A stretch of 64,000 nt of DNA from Bacteroidales bacterium (GTDB taxonomy: Bacteria > Bacteroidota > Bacteroidia > Bacteroidales > UBA932). The position numbers and the translations under genes are program-made. The stretch covers positions 124,001 to 188,000 of the forward strand of contig JAFRPH010000062.1 of the NCBI GenBank assembly GCA_017429205.1, given 5' to 3'. Below the pieces are notes generated by a model, which searched no databases, was not told the DNA's origin, and saw nothing but the letters and a program-made list of their open reading frames with translations. Shown piece by piece: positions 26,664 through 35,158 of this stretch; positions within the stretch are counted from its first letter, which is position 1; each line of letters opens with the position of its first letter.

Positions 26664-26671
26664 TAACTTTA
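26664..26671 (+). promoter_or_regulatory. Weak -7-like box (TAACTTTA) before the aspartokinase-like gene
   Basis: One mismatch to TAnnTTTG, 24 bases before the ATG at 26696. Confidence 0.3.
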
Positions 26672-26695
26672 CCCCTTGTAAAGAACTTGTAAACT

Positions 26696-27961
26696 ATGAT
26701 CATCCGTGTTTTCAAGCTGACGGAGGCGTCGGCGAAGTATTTGGGCAATCTTCCCCGGGAGGATGCCGTCCTGGTCGTGAAGTCGGAGCACAAGGTGCGG
26801 CAGATGTTCATCGACGTGCTGGAACAGGCGGTCTATGAGCGGGCCGACACGAAGCCGGCGTTCGACGCCATCGGCGCCTATTTCAAGGGGATGATGCCCG
26901 GAGACGCGGCTTTCGGGGTGAAGGTCGACTCAGAGCTCGAGAACCTGCGGCATTATATCGACGAGGGCCTGGTGTACCGTCCGGCCTTCGAGACCATCCG
27001 GGACTATGTGCTGGCCAAGTGCGCGCGCCTGTGCGCCGAGACGGTCCATGCGGCCGTGGGGGGCACGTTCGTGGACGGGGCCGAGGTGATGGTGTGCGAG
27101 GAGGAGCACGGTGCCTTCCGGGCCGATTGGGTCACGTCGATGGAGCGCTTCCGCGCCCGCACGGCCGCTCCGGGCCTGTACGTCGTCTCCAGCGGCTATG
27201 GGCACACTTCCGCGGGCTTCACGATCCGTCTGGGCCGCCGCGGTGAGGATATGATGGCCCTGACCATCGCCTCCGAGTACGGCGTTCCCGCCGAGTTCTT
27301 CGTCCTGGACGATCCCATCCTGTCCATCCCGGCCCTCACGTACGAGGAAGCCGCCGTCTTCTGCTCGGTCTCCGACGGCGTTCTGGCCCCGGCGGCGCTG
27401 CTGCCGATGATGAAGGCGAACCTGCCGGTCTATGTCATCGACGTGGCCAATCCTTCCCGTCGCACGTCCGTCACCGAGACGAAGCCCGTCACCGAACAGG
27501 CGATCACGGGCTACGTGGTGGAGGAGGGCTTTGCGCTGATCAATGTCCGCGGCACCGGCCTGGTCGGCCGGGTGGGCGTCTCCTCGTCCATTTTCGGCGC
27601 GCTGGCGCGCGGCGGCGTGAACATCCGCTTCATCTCCCAGCCTTCCTCCGAGTTCTGCATCACGGTGGCTGTCGCGGCCGATGACCTTCCCGCCGCCCGC
27701 GCGGCCCTTTCCGCGCTGTACAGCGACGGCCAGGTCGCGCTGGACGACGCCGTGGACGTCGTGGAGGACGTGTGTCTCTTCTCCGTTTGCGGAAACGGGA
27801 TGAAGAACGTCCCCGGCACCTCGGGCCGCATCTATTCGGCCCTCGGCGCCTATGGCGTCAGCATCATCTCCGCCGCCCAGGGTGGTGACGAGCTCACGAT
27901 TTCCTTCGTGATCCGCGCCTCCGACCGCGCCGCGGCCGAGGAGGCCCTCTCGATCCTGTAA
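26696..27961 (+). CDS. Diverged aspartate kinase-like protein with ACT domains
   Basis: 421 residues. The middle and C-terminus follow the aspartokinase plan: 'EYGVPAEFFVLDDPILSIPALTYEEAAVF', 'VLAPAALLPMMKANLPVYVIDVANPSRRTSV', then two ACT-type regulatory domains ('LINVRGTGLVGRVGVSSSIFGAL' and 'LFSVCGNGMKNVPGTSGRIYSAL'). The N-terminal catalytic signature KFGGTS is absent (the protein starts MIIRVFKLTEASAK), and the usual 'TLGRGGSDY' reads IRLGRRGEDMM. It may be a regulatory or altered-substrate paralogue rather than a standard LysC. No threonine, lysine or methionine genes adjoin it. It is monocistronic, with a terminator at 27983. Confidence 0.75.
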   Translation: MIIRVFKLTEASAKYLGNLPREDAVLVVKSEHKVRQMFIDVLEQAVYERADTKPAFDAIGAYFKGMMPGDAAFGVKVDSELENLRHYIDEGLVYRPAFETIRDYVLAKCARLCAETVHAAVGGTFVDGAEVMVCEEEHGAFRADWVTSMERFRARTAAPGLYVVSSGYGHTSAGFTIRLGRRGEDMMALTIASEYGVPAEFFVLDDPILSIPALTYEEAAVFCSVSDGVLAPAALLPMMKANLPVYVIDVANPSRRTSVTETKPVTEQAITGYVVEEGFALINVRGTGLVGRVGVSSSIFGALARGGVNIRFISQPSSEFCITVAVAADDLPAARAALSALYSDGQVALDDAVDVVEDVCLFSVCGNGMKNVPGTSGRIYSALGAYGVSIISAAQGGDELTISFVIRASDRAAAEEALSIL

Positions 27962-27982
27962 CGGATTCACACATCCATACGC

Positions 27983-28014
27983 AAGGGGCGCACCGCATCG
28001 GTGCGCCCCTTTTT
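27983..28014 (+). terminator. Rho-independent terminator after the aspartokinase-like gene
   Basis: Arms AAGGGGCGCACC / GGTGCGCCCCTT around GCATC, then TTTT. It starts 21 bases after the stop. Confidence 0.85.
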
Positions 28015-28026
28015 GTCTAAATTTAA

Positions 28027-28075
28027 TTGACACAATATTGTCAAGTGTATAATTTAAGTTTGAAAATTTTGTCAA
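28027..28075. promoter_or_regulatory. Two inverted-repeat operator candidates upstream of the HTH-GMD gene
   Basis: Site 1 is TTGACA-CAATAT-TGTCAA (28027-28044). Site 2 is TTGAAA-ATTT-TGTCAA (28060-28075). The centres are 32 bases apart (about three turns), and site 2 overlaps the -33 TTTG (28068-28071). The layout fits autorepression by the XRE domain encoded just downstream. Confidence 0.55.
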
Positions 28076-28098
28076 GTCGTATAAAAGCCGTAACTTTG
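28068..28098 (+). promoter_or_regulatory. Promoter of the GDP-fucose operon
   Basis: TTTG 28068-28071, a 19-base gap, then TAACTTTG 28091-28098. The first ATG (28104) lies only 5 bases after the -7 box, so the transcript starting here would be nearly leaderless for the HTH start. Confidence 0.65.
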
Positions 28099-28103
28099 TA
28101 TCT

Positions 28104-29396
28104 ATGGTAGATTACGAAATTATCAACAAAATCAAGGCTGCGCTGGGTCGGAAAGGCATTTCCCAGCGGGAATTGGCCGAGCGGATCGGCAAGGACGAGA
28201 CGGTGGTGAGCCGGTGGCTCGCGGGAAAAGTGGGCATCGGAGGACAGAGCCTCAAGCAGATTGAGGCGGCGCTCGGCATCAACTTGACAAAAGAAAGACA
28301 ACATCCTATGAGAACTGCACTGATTACGGGCGTGACGGGCCAGGACGGCTCGTACCTCTCGGAATTCCTGCTTGAGAAGGGCTATGACGTGCACGGCATC
28401 ATCCGCCGCAGCTCGGTGGACTTCCGCGAGCGCATCGCGCACCTCGAGGGCCAGCCGCATTTCCACCTGCATTATGCCGATATGGGCGACTCGATGAGCC
28501 TCGTCCAGGTCATCGGCAAGGTGCGGCCGGACGAGATCTACAACCTCGCGGCGCAGAGCCATGTCCAGGTGAGCTTCGACTCGCCGGAGTATACGGCGAA
28601 TGTCGATGCCACCGGCGTCCTGCGCATCCTGGAGGCCGTCCGCCAGTGCGGGCTCGCGGGTACGTGCCGGATCTACCAGGCATCGACCTCGGAGCTGTAC
28701 GGCAAGGTGGAGGAAGTGCCTCAGAACGAGAACACGCCCTTCCACCCTTACAGCCCGTATGCGGTCGCGAAACTGTACGGTTTCTGGATTGTCAAGGAAT
28801 ACCGCGAGGCGTATGGCATGTACTGCTGCTCCGGCATCCTGTTCAACCACGAATCCGAGCGCCGCGGAGAGACCTTCGTCACGCGCAAGATCACCCTCGC
28901 CGCCGCCCGCATCGCGCAGGGCAAGCAGGACAAGCTGTACCTCGGCAACCTTTCCAGCCTCCGCGACTGGGGCTACGCGAAGGATTATGTCGAGTGCATG
29001 TGGCTCATCCTGCAGCAGAAGAAGGCCGAGGACTTCGTCATCGCCACCGGCGTGCAGCACAGCGTGCGCGATTTCTGCCGGCTCGCCTTCCGCCACGCCG
29101 GCATCGAACTCGAGTTCGTGGGGGAGGGTGCCGATGAGAAGGGCGTCGACAAGGCCACCGGACGCGTGCTGGTGGAGGTGAGCCCGGACTTCTACCGGCC
29201 CACCGACGTGGTGAACCTCTGGGGCGACCCGACCAAGGCCCGCGCAAAGCTGGGCTGGAACCCGCAGAAGACCACCTTCGAGCAGCTCGTGAAGCTGATG
29301 GTGGACCACGATATGGCGAAGGTTGCCAGCGAAGGTGCCGCGGAGAAGGTGCGGATGAACCTGGCGGAGTATCTGGAGAAGGGTATCGTGAAATGA
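28104..29396 (+). CDS. gmd: XRE-type HTH domain fused to GDP-mannose 4,6-dehydratase
   Basis: 430 residues in one frame. Residues 1-~62 form a Cro/C1-type helix-turn-helix ('[24 protein letters not shown]'), followed by a short linker. From M69 (28308) the normal GMD begins, [17 protein letters not shown], with catalytic Y219 and K223 (YAVAK) and the GMD end '[15 protein letters not shown]'. The enzyme converts GDP-mannose to GDP-4-keto-6-deoxymannose, the first step to GDP-L-fucose. Translation from 28104 gives a DNA-binding enzyme; an internal start at 28308 would give plain GMD (363 residues). Inverted repeats at the promoter suggest that the HTH part regulates its own operon. The 3' end overlaps the next gene (ATGA). 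Confidence 0.85.
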   Translation: MVDYEIINKIKAALGRKGISQRELAERIGKDETVVSRWLAGKVGIGGQSLKQIEAALGINLTKERQHPMRTALITGVTGQDGSYLSEFLLEKGYDVHGIIRRSSVDFRERIAHLEGQPHFHLHYADMGDSMSLVQVIGKVRPDEIYNLAAQSHVQVSFDSPEYTANVDATGVLRILEAVRQCGLAGTCRIYQASTSELYGKVEEVPQNENTPFHPYSPYAVAKLYGFWIVKEYREAYGMYCCSGILFNHESERRGETFVTRKITLAAARIAQGKQDKLYLGNLSSLRDWGYAKDYVECMWLILQQKKAEDFVIATGVQHSVRDFCRLAFRHAGIELEFVGEGADEKGVDKATGRVLVEVSPDFYRPTDVVNLWGDPTKARAKLGWNPQKTTFEQLVKLMVDHDMAKVASEGAAEKVRMNLAEYLEKGIVK

Positions 29397-30562
29397 CAAA
29401 GAAAGTATTCGTATCGGGGTGCTACGACCTGCTGCACAGCGGCCACGTGGAGTTTTTCCGGCAGGCGGCGCAGTTTGGCGACCTGTATGTGGGAATCGGC
29501 TCGGACGAGACCATCCTGCACTATAAGCATCACAAAACCATCTACAGCGAGGACGAGCGGCTGTTCATGGTGAAGGCGATCCGCTATGTCAAGGACGCCT
29601 ACATCAACGCCGGCGACGGGGTGATGGACTTCGTGCCCACGCTGGACATCGTGAAGCCGGACGTCTTCGTGGTCAACGAGGACGGCGGGAACGAGGAGAA
29701 GCGCCGGCTGTGCGCGGAGCGGGGCATCGAGTACGTCGTGCTCCAGCGCACGCCGCAGGAGGGGCTGCAGGCCCGCTCCAGCACGGCGCTGAAGCAGACG
29801 CCCTGCCAGATTCCGACGCGCCTGGACCTCGCCGGCACGTGGATCGACCAGCCGTACGTGTCCTGCTTCGCCCCCGGATGGGCCCTGACCATCTCGCTGG
29901 AGCCCACCTTCGAGGTGCGGGAGCGCTGCGGACTGTCCACGTCGACCCGGAACATGATCCGGAAGATCTGGCCTTTCCAGCTGCCGAATATGGACCCGGA
30001 GACCCTCGCGAAGCTCGTTTTCTGCTTCGAGAACGACCCGGAGCGCTCCGACGGCATCGTGTCCGGGGCGCAGGATTCCATTGGCATCTGCATGCCGGGG
30101 CTCGTGCGGCATTGGTACGACAACCGCTTCTGGCCGGAGAAGATCGAATCCTGCCACGACGAGGAAATCCTGTCCTGGCTGGAGGACCACCTGTGCATGG
30201 TCCCGATGTTCCCACGCCGCCCAGGCTGCTCCGTGGTGGAGGGGAAGGACATCACCAAACCCAAGGTGGAAGCGCTGGCGAAGGCCGCTGAAGACTGCTG
30301 GAACGCCATTCTCGCGCGCGACCTCCCCGGTTTCGCCGCCGCCTACAAGGCCTCCTTCGAGGCCCAGGTGGCGATGTTCCCGGCGATGATCCAGCCGGGC
30401 GTGCAGGAGTATATCGACAAGTACGGTTCCATGGACGGCGTCCTGGCGTGGAAGATGCCCGGCGCCGGCGGCGGGGGCTACCTCGCGCTCGTCTGCGCCG
30501 ACCGGGCCCATTTCCCGGACGGCGCCATCGAACTGCATATCAGAAGGAGGGGAACATTATGA
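29393..30562 (+). CDS. Cytidylyltransferase-like / GHMP kinase-like fusion protein
   Basis: 389 residues. Residues 1-~130 are a nucleotidyltransferase of the cytidylyltransferase type: '[16 protein letters not shown]' with the HxGH motif at 15-18, and [16 protein letters not shown]. From ~138 a GHMP-kinase-like part follows: '[12 protein letters not shown]' as motif 1, GLSTSTR (180-186) where the phosphate loop is expected, 'SGAQDSIGI', and a C-terminal [12 protein letters not shown] like motif 3. It lies between gmd and the GDP-fucose synthase gene with ATGA overlaps at both ends, so a role in supplying an activated sugar or polyol is likely. It is not the well-known Fkp fusion, which is much longer. 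Substrate and order of reactions are unknown. Confidence 0.75.
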   Translation: MTKKVFVSGCYDLLHSGHVEFFRQAAQFGDLYVGIGSDETILHYKHHKTIYSEDERLFMVKAIRYVKDAYINAGDGVMDFVPTLDIVKPDVFVVNEDGGNEEKRRLCAERGIEYVVLQRTPQEGLQARSSTALKQTPCQIPTRLDLAGTWIDQPYVSCFAPGWALTISLEPTFEVRERCGLSTSTRNMIRKIWPFQLPNMDPETLAKLVFCFENDPERSDGIVSGAQDSIGICMPGLVRHWYDNRFWPEKIESCHDEEILSWLEDHLCMVPMFPRRPGCSVVEGKDITKPKVEALAKAAEDCWNAILARDLPGFAAAYKASFEAQVAMFPAMIQPGVQEYIDKYGSMDGVLAWKMPGAGGGGYLALVCADRAHFPDGAIELHIRRRGTL

Positions 30563-31503
30563 TGGAGAAAAACGCGAAAATCTATGTGGCGGGCCACCGC
30601 GGAATGGTGGGCTCCGCCATCGTCCGGGAGCTGGAGCGCCAGGGCTATACGAATATCATCACCCGTACGCACAAGGAACTGGACCTCACCCGCCAGGCGG
30701 ACGTGGAGGCGTTCTTTGCCGCCGAGAAGCCGGAATACGTGTTCCTGGCGGCGGCGAAGGTGGGCGGCATCGTGGCCAACCAGAGCGCCCTTGCGGACTT
30801 TATGTACGACAACATGATCCTGGAGATGAACGTCATCCACGCGGCCTGGATGAATGGATGCAAGAAGCTCGAGTTCCTGGGCTCCAGCTGCATCTATCCG
30901 CGCCTGGCGCCCCAGCCGATGCCGGAGAGCTGCCTGCTGACCGGCGCGCTGGAGAAGACCAACGAGGCCTATGCCCTGGCGAAGATCTCCGGTCTCAAGT
31001 ACTGCGAGTTCCTGAACCGCCAGTACGGGACGGACTACATTTCCGTGATGCCCACGAACCTGTACGGACCCAATGACAACTACCATCCCGAGCACAGCCA
31101 CGTGCTTCCGGCCCTGATTCGCCGCTTCCACGAGGCGAAGGTCGCGGGCCTTTCCGAGGTGACCTGCTGGGGCGACGGCTCTCCGCTGCGCGAGTTCCTC
31201 TATGTCGACGATCTCGCGAACCTGTGCGTCTTCCTGATGAACAACTACAGCGGGAACGAGACCGTGAACGCCGGCACCGGCAAGGAACTCACGATCAAGG
31301 AGCTCACCGAGCTCGTCGCGAAGGTCGTCGGCTACGAAGGCGCGATCAAGTGGGACACCACCCGGCCGAACGGCACTCCGCGCAAGCTGCTGGACGTCTC
31401 CAAGGCCACCGCGCTCGGATGGACCTACAAGACCGAGCTCGAGGACGGCATCCGTCTCGCTTACAACGACTTCCTTTCCAATCCGATGCGTGCAGAGCGA
31501 TAG
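30559..31503 (+). CDS. fcl: GDP-L-fucose synthase
   Basis: 314 residues. NADP loop GHRGMVGSA, then [29 protein letters not shown] with the catalytic Ser, and YALAK with the catalytic Tyr and Lys. This is the epimerase-reductase (WcaG/Fcl) that turns GDP-4-keto-6-deoxymannose into GDP-L-fucose, the partner of the GMD at 28104. A GGAGGGG ribosome-binding site precedes the ATG at 30559 by about 8 bases; a second ATG follows at once. It ends the three-gene fucose operon. The ABC exporter gene behind it has its own promoter. Confidence 0.93.
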   Translation: MMEKNAKIYVAGHRGMVGSAIVRELERQGYTNIITRTHKELDLTRQADVEAFFAAEKPEYVFLAAAKVGGIVANQSALADFMYDNMILEMNVIHAAWMNGCKKLEFLGSSCIYPRLAPQPMPESCLLTGALEKTNEAYALAKISGLKYCEFLNRQYGTDYISVMPTNLYGPNDNYHPEHSHVLPALIRRFHEAKVAGLSEVTCWGDGSPLREFLYVDDLANLCVFLMNNYSGNETVNAGTGKELTIKELTELVAKVVGYEGAIKWDTTRPNGTPRKLLDVSKATALGWTYKTELEDGIRLAYNDFLSNPMRAER

Positions 31504-31514
31504 CATTTTTTTGC

Positions 31515-31522
31515 TATCTTTG
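31515..31522 (+). promoter_or_regulatory. -7 box (TATCTTTG) for the ABC exporter genes
   Basis: TATCTTTG ends 5 bases before the ATG at 31528, implying an almost leaderless transcript. A clear -33 box is not seen. Confidence 0.5.
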
Positions 31523-31527
31523 CACCT

Positions 31528-33273
31528 ATGTTCAAGACCATACTCAAGCAAGTCAAGCAGTACAAGGCCGCGGCCTTGCTGACCCCGCTGTGGACGACCC
31601 TGGAGGTGATCATGGGCGTGCTGATCCCGTACGTGACGGCGTCCATCATCGACAAGGGCATCGGCGCGGGGAGCCTGCCGGACGTGTACAAGTACGGGGC
31701 GATGATGGTGGGGATCGCCTGCCTGAGCCTCCTGTTCGGCATCCTGGCCGGCCGGTACGCCGCCTACAGCAGCACCGGTCTGGCGGCGAACCTGCGCGAC
31801 GCGATGTATGCGAACATCCAGCGCTTCTCGTTCTCCGACATCGACAAGTTCTCCACCGCGGGCCTCGTGACGCGGATGACCACGGACGTTTCGTCCATCC
31901 AGAGCGCTTTCCAGATGCTGCTCCGGGTTTCCTTCCGGGCTCCGCTGAACATGGTTTCGGCCTTGGCGATGTGCTTCCTCATCCATAAGAAGCTGAGTAT
32001 CATCTTCCTCGTCGCGATGGTGGTGCTGAGCGTCTTCCTCGCGTTCCTGATCACGCACGCGGCCCGGCTGTTCAAGAAGATCCTCCTGCAGGTGGACGCC
32101 CTGAACGGCGTCGTGCAGGAGAATGTCGATGCCATCCGCGTGGTGAAGGCCTTCGTCCGGGAGGACCACGAGATGTCCAAGTTCGACAAGGCCGCCGTGG
32201 GCCTTTTCACCCTGAACGTGAAGGCGGAGACGCTGATGGCCCTGAACGGCCCGGTGATGAACCTCATCGTCAACACGTGCATCATCGCCCTGAGCTGGTG
32301 GGGTGCGCATTACATCGTGGAGGGGAGTCTCACCACGGGCCAGCTGACCTCGCTGTTCAGCTACATCATGACGGTCCTCAGTTCGCTGATGATGCTGTCG
32401 ATGATCTTCGTCCAGCTCACCCAGAGCGCGGCCAGCGCGGCCCGCATCGCCGAGGTGATCGACGAGGAGCCCGACATGGCCGATCCCGACGACCCGGTGA
32501 CGGAAGTCCCTGACGGCCGCATCGACTTCAACCACGTCTATTTCTCGTACAAGAAGGGCGGCGACTACGCCCTGGAGGATATCGACCTGCACATTCATGC
32601 CGGCGAGACCATCGGTGTCATCGGCGGTACCGGCAGCGGCAAGTCCTCCCTCGTGAACCTGATGGCCCGCCTGTACGACGTGTCCGAGGGGTCCGTGGAG
32701 GTGGGCGGCGTCGATGTCCGGAAATACGCGATGCAGGCCCTCCGCGACGAGGTCGCGATGGTCCTGCAGAAGAGCACCCTGTTCTCCGGGACCATCCTCG
32801 AGAACCTCCGCTGGGGCAAGGAGGACGCCACCCTGGAAGAATGCCGGGAAGCGTGCCGCCAGGCCTGCGCGGACGAGTTCGTGGAGAGTTTCCCCGACCA
32901 GTACGACACGGTCATCGACCAGGGCGGCACCAACGTCTCCGGCGGCCAGCGGCAGCGCCTGTGCATCGCGCGGGCCCTGCTGAAGCACCCGAAGGTGCTG
33001 GTGCTGGACGACTCCACCTCAGCCGTGGACACGGCGACCGACGCCGCCATCCGCGCGACCTTCAACGCCCGCATCCCGGGCACGACGAAGGTCATCATCT
33101 CCCAGCGCATCCTGTCCATCCAGGACGCCGACCGGATCGTGGTGATGGACAACGGCCGCGTGGCCGCGTTCGACACGCACGAGCATCTGCTGCGCACTAG
33201 CGCCATCTATTCCGAAATCTACGAAATGCAGACGAGCGGCGGCTCGGGCGATTTCGACCAACCCAACGACTAG
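31528..33273 (+). CDS. ABC exporter half, degenerate-site subunit
   Basis: 581 residues: an N-terminal six-helix exporter domain (about 1-310) followed by an ATPase domain. Walker A GGTGSGKSS, signature VSGGQ (470-474), Walker B VLVLDD. The residue after the Walker B aspartate is D495, not the usual catalytic glutamate ('LDDSTSAVD'). This marks the subunit that supplies the inactive ATP site in heterodimeric exporters such as TM287/288 or LmrCD. The partner gene starts 3 bases downstream. The substrate is unknown; lipids, peptides or drugs are typical. Confidence 0.88.
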   Translation: MFKTILKQVKQYKAAALLTPLWTTLEVIMGVLIPYVTASIIDKGIGAGSLPDVYKYGAMMVGIACLSLLFGILAGRYAAYSSTGLAANLRDAMYANIQRFSFSDIDKFSTAGLVTRMTTDVSSIQSAFQMLLRVSFRAPLNMVSALAMCFLIHKKLSIIFLVAMVVLSVFLAFLITHAARLFKKILLQVDALNGVVQENVDAIRVVKAFVREDHEMSKFDKAAVGLFTLNVKAETLMALNGPVMNLIVNTCIIALSWWGAHYIVEGSLTTGQLTSLFSYIMTVLSSLMMLSMIFVQLTQSAASAARIAEVIDEEPDMADPDDPVTEVPDGRIDFNHVYFSYKKGGDYALEDIDLHIHAGETIGVIGGTGSGKSSLVNLMARLYDVSEGSVEVGGVDVRKYAMQALRDEVAMVLQKSTLFSGTILENLRWGKEDATLEECREACRQACADEFVESFPDQYDTVIDQGGTNVSGGQRQRLCIARALLKHPKVLVLDDSTSAVDTATDAAIRATFNARIPGTTKVIISQRILSIQDADRIVVMDNGRVAAFDTHEHLLRTSAIYSEIYEMQTSGGSGDFDQPND

Positions 33274-33276
33274 CCT

Positions 33277-35157
33277 ATGCCTCCCGGATTCGGAAATATG
33301 CGCGGAGGAGGGGACCGCGGCCCGCGGGCCGGCGCCACCCTGAAGGACCTCAAGAAGGATTCGACGGTCTTCCGCCTGTTCAGATACATCTTCAAGAACT
33401 ACAAGGTCAACTTCGTCGTGGTGCTCCTGTGCATCGTGGTGTCGTCCCTGACCTCCCTGGCGTCGTCCCTGTTCACCCGCAGCCTCATCGACGACTACAT
33501 CACGCCGATGACGGCCGCCGCGGCGCCGGACTACGCGCCGCTTGCCGTCGCCCTCCTGAAACTGGGCGCCATCATCCTGGTGGGCATCATCGCCGGCTAC
33601 GCGCAGACCCTCATCATGATCCACGTGGGGCAGGGAACGATGCTCAGCCTCCGCAAGGACCTCTTCTCCCATATGGAGACGCTTCCGCTCAAGTACTTCG
33701 ACAACCACTCCCACGGGGACATCATGTCGGTGTACACCAACGACGTGGACACGCTCCGGCAGGTGATCGGAAACAGCGTCCCGAGCCTCTTCCGCTCGGT
33801 GGTGACCATCCTCGCGACCTTCGTGAGCATGCTGGTGCTGAGCGTGCCGCTCACCGTGGTGGCCGTGCTGATGGCTTTTCTGATGTACAAGGTGACGACG
33901 GGGCTCGGAAAACTGTCCAAGAAGTATTTCGTGGAGCGGCAGCGGAACCTGGGCCGCGTGAACGGCTTCATCGAGGAGATGGTCTCCGGCCAGAAGGTCG
34001 TGAAGGTGTACTGCCACGAGGACAAGGCCCTGGAGCAGTTCTCCGCCCTGAACGAGGAGCTCCGCGCCAGCGTGTACAACGCCAACAAGATCGGCAACAT
34101 CATCATGCCGATCAACTCCAACATCGGCAACTTCATGTACGTGCTCCTCGCCATCGTGGGCTCCCTGATCGCCCTGGGGCACCTGCCCGGCGCCGGTCTC
34201 ACGCTGGGTACGCTGGTGTCTTTCCTGACGCTGCAGCGCAATTTCACCCGGCCCGTCACGCAGATTTCCAACGAAATCAACAGCCTCGTGATGGCCACGG
34301 CGGGCAGCGACCGGGTCTATGCCCTGCTGGACGAGACGCCCGAGGTGGACGAGGGCACCGTCACGCTGGAGAAGGAAGGGGAGGGCCGATGGTCCTGGAA
34401 GGAGACGGACGGAAAGCTCCGGAAGCTCGAAGGCTTGGTCTCCCTCTCGGATGTGGACTTCAGCTATGTGCCTGAGAAGCAGGTGCTTTATGACATCACG
34501 CTGACGGCCTATCCCGGCCAGAAGATCGCCTTCGTGGGCGGTACCGGCGCGGGCAAGACCACGATCACGAACCTGATCAACCGCTTCTACGAGATCCAGG
34601 ACGGCACGATCACCTACGACGGATTCAGCGTCGCAGGCATCAAGAAGGCCGATCTCAGGCGTTCCCTCGGCATCGTCCTGCAGGAGACGAAACTCTTCAG
34701 CGGCTCGGTCCTGGACAACATCCGGTACGGCCGCCTCGACGCCACGGACGAGGAATGCCGCGACGCCGCGCGCCTGGTGCACGCCGATGCGTTCATCCGC
34801 CGTCTGCCCGACGGGTATGACACGGTCCTGGACGCCGACGGCGGCAACCTGTCGCAGGGCGAGCGCCAGCTCCTCGCGATCGCCCGCGCCGCCGTGGCGG
34901 ACCCGCCCGTGCTCATCCTGGACGAGGCGACCTCCTCCATCGACACGCGCACGGAAAGACTCATCCAGCAGGGGATGGACTCCCTGATGAAGGGGCGCAC
35001 GACCTTCGTGATCGCCCACCGCCTGTCCACGGTCCAGAACGCCGACTACATCGCCGTGATGGACCACGGCCGCATCATCGAGCGCGGCAAGCACTTCGAG
35101 CTCCTGGAGCAGAAGGGCAAGTATTATGAACTCTATACCGGAAACCAGATCACTTAG
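33277..35157 (+). CDS. ABC exporter half, consensus-site subunit
   Basis: 626 residues. A Gly/Pro-rich cytosolic N-terminus (PPGFGNMRGGGDRGPRAG) precedes the six-helix exporter domain. In the ATPase domain Walker A is GGTGAGKTT and Walker B is LILDEATSSID with a normal catalytic E550. The signature reads LSQGE (525-529) instead of LSGGQ. Combined with the preceding subunit this gives one complete ATP site (this Walker A/B with the partner's VSGGQ) and one degenerate site, the pattern of an asymmetric heterodimer. A single base separates it from the DUF4954 gene. Confidence 0.88.
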   Translation: MPPGFGNMRGGGDRGPRAGATLKDLKKDSTVFRLFRYIFKNYKVNFVVVLLCIVVSSLTSLASSLFTRSLIDDYITPMTAAAAPDYAPLAVALLKLGAIILVGIIAGYAQTLIMIHVGQGTMLSLRKDLFSHMETLPLKYFDNHSHGDIMSVYTNDVDTLRQVIGNSVPSLFRSVVTILATFVSMLVLSVPLTVVAVLMAFLMYKVTTGLGKLSKKYFVERQRNLGRVNGFIEEMVSGQKVVKVYCHEDKALEQFSALNEELRASVYNANKIGNIIMPINSNIGNFMYVLLAIVGSLIALGHLPGAGLTLGTLVSFLTLQRNFTRPVTQISNEINSLVMATAGSDRVYALLDETPEVDEGTVTLEKEGEGRWSWKETDGKLRKLEGLVSLSDVDFSYVPEKQVLYDITLTAYPGQKIAFVGGTGAGKTTITNLINRFYEIQDGTITYDGFSVAGIKKADLRRSLGIVLQETKLFSGSVLDNIRYGRLDATDEECRDAARLVHADAFIRRLPDGYDTVLDADGGNLSQGERQLLAIARAAVADPPVLILDEATSSIDTRTERLIQQGMDSLMKGRTTFVIAHRLSTVQNADYIAVMDHGRIIERGKHFELLEQKGKYYELYTGNQIT

Positions 35158-35158
35158 A

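Noticed and set aside
28104..28307. Treating the HTH region as a separate small gene
   Set aside because: There is no stop codon between it and GMD; it reads through in frame. An additional internal start is possible and is noted under the gene.
30478..32988. 836-codon minus-strand open frame opposite fcl and the ABC exporter
   Set aside because: Same shadow pattern; both plus-strand genes have full family motifs here.
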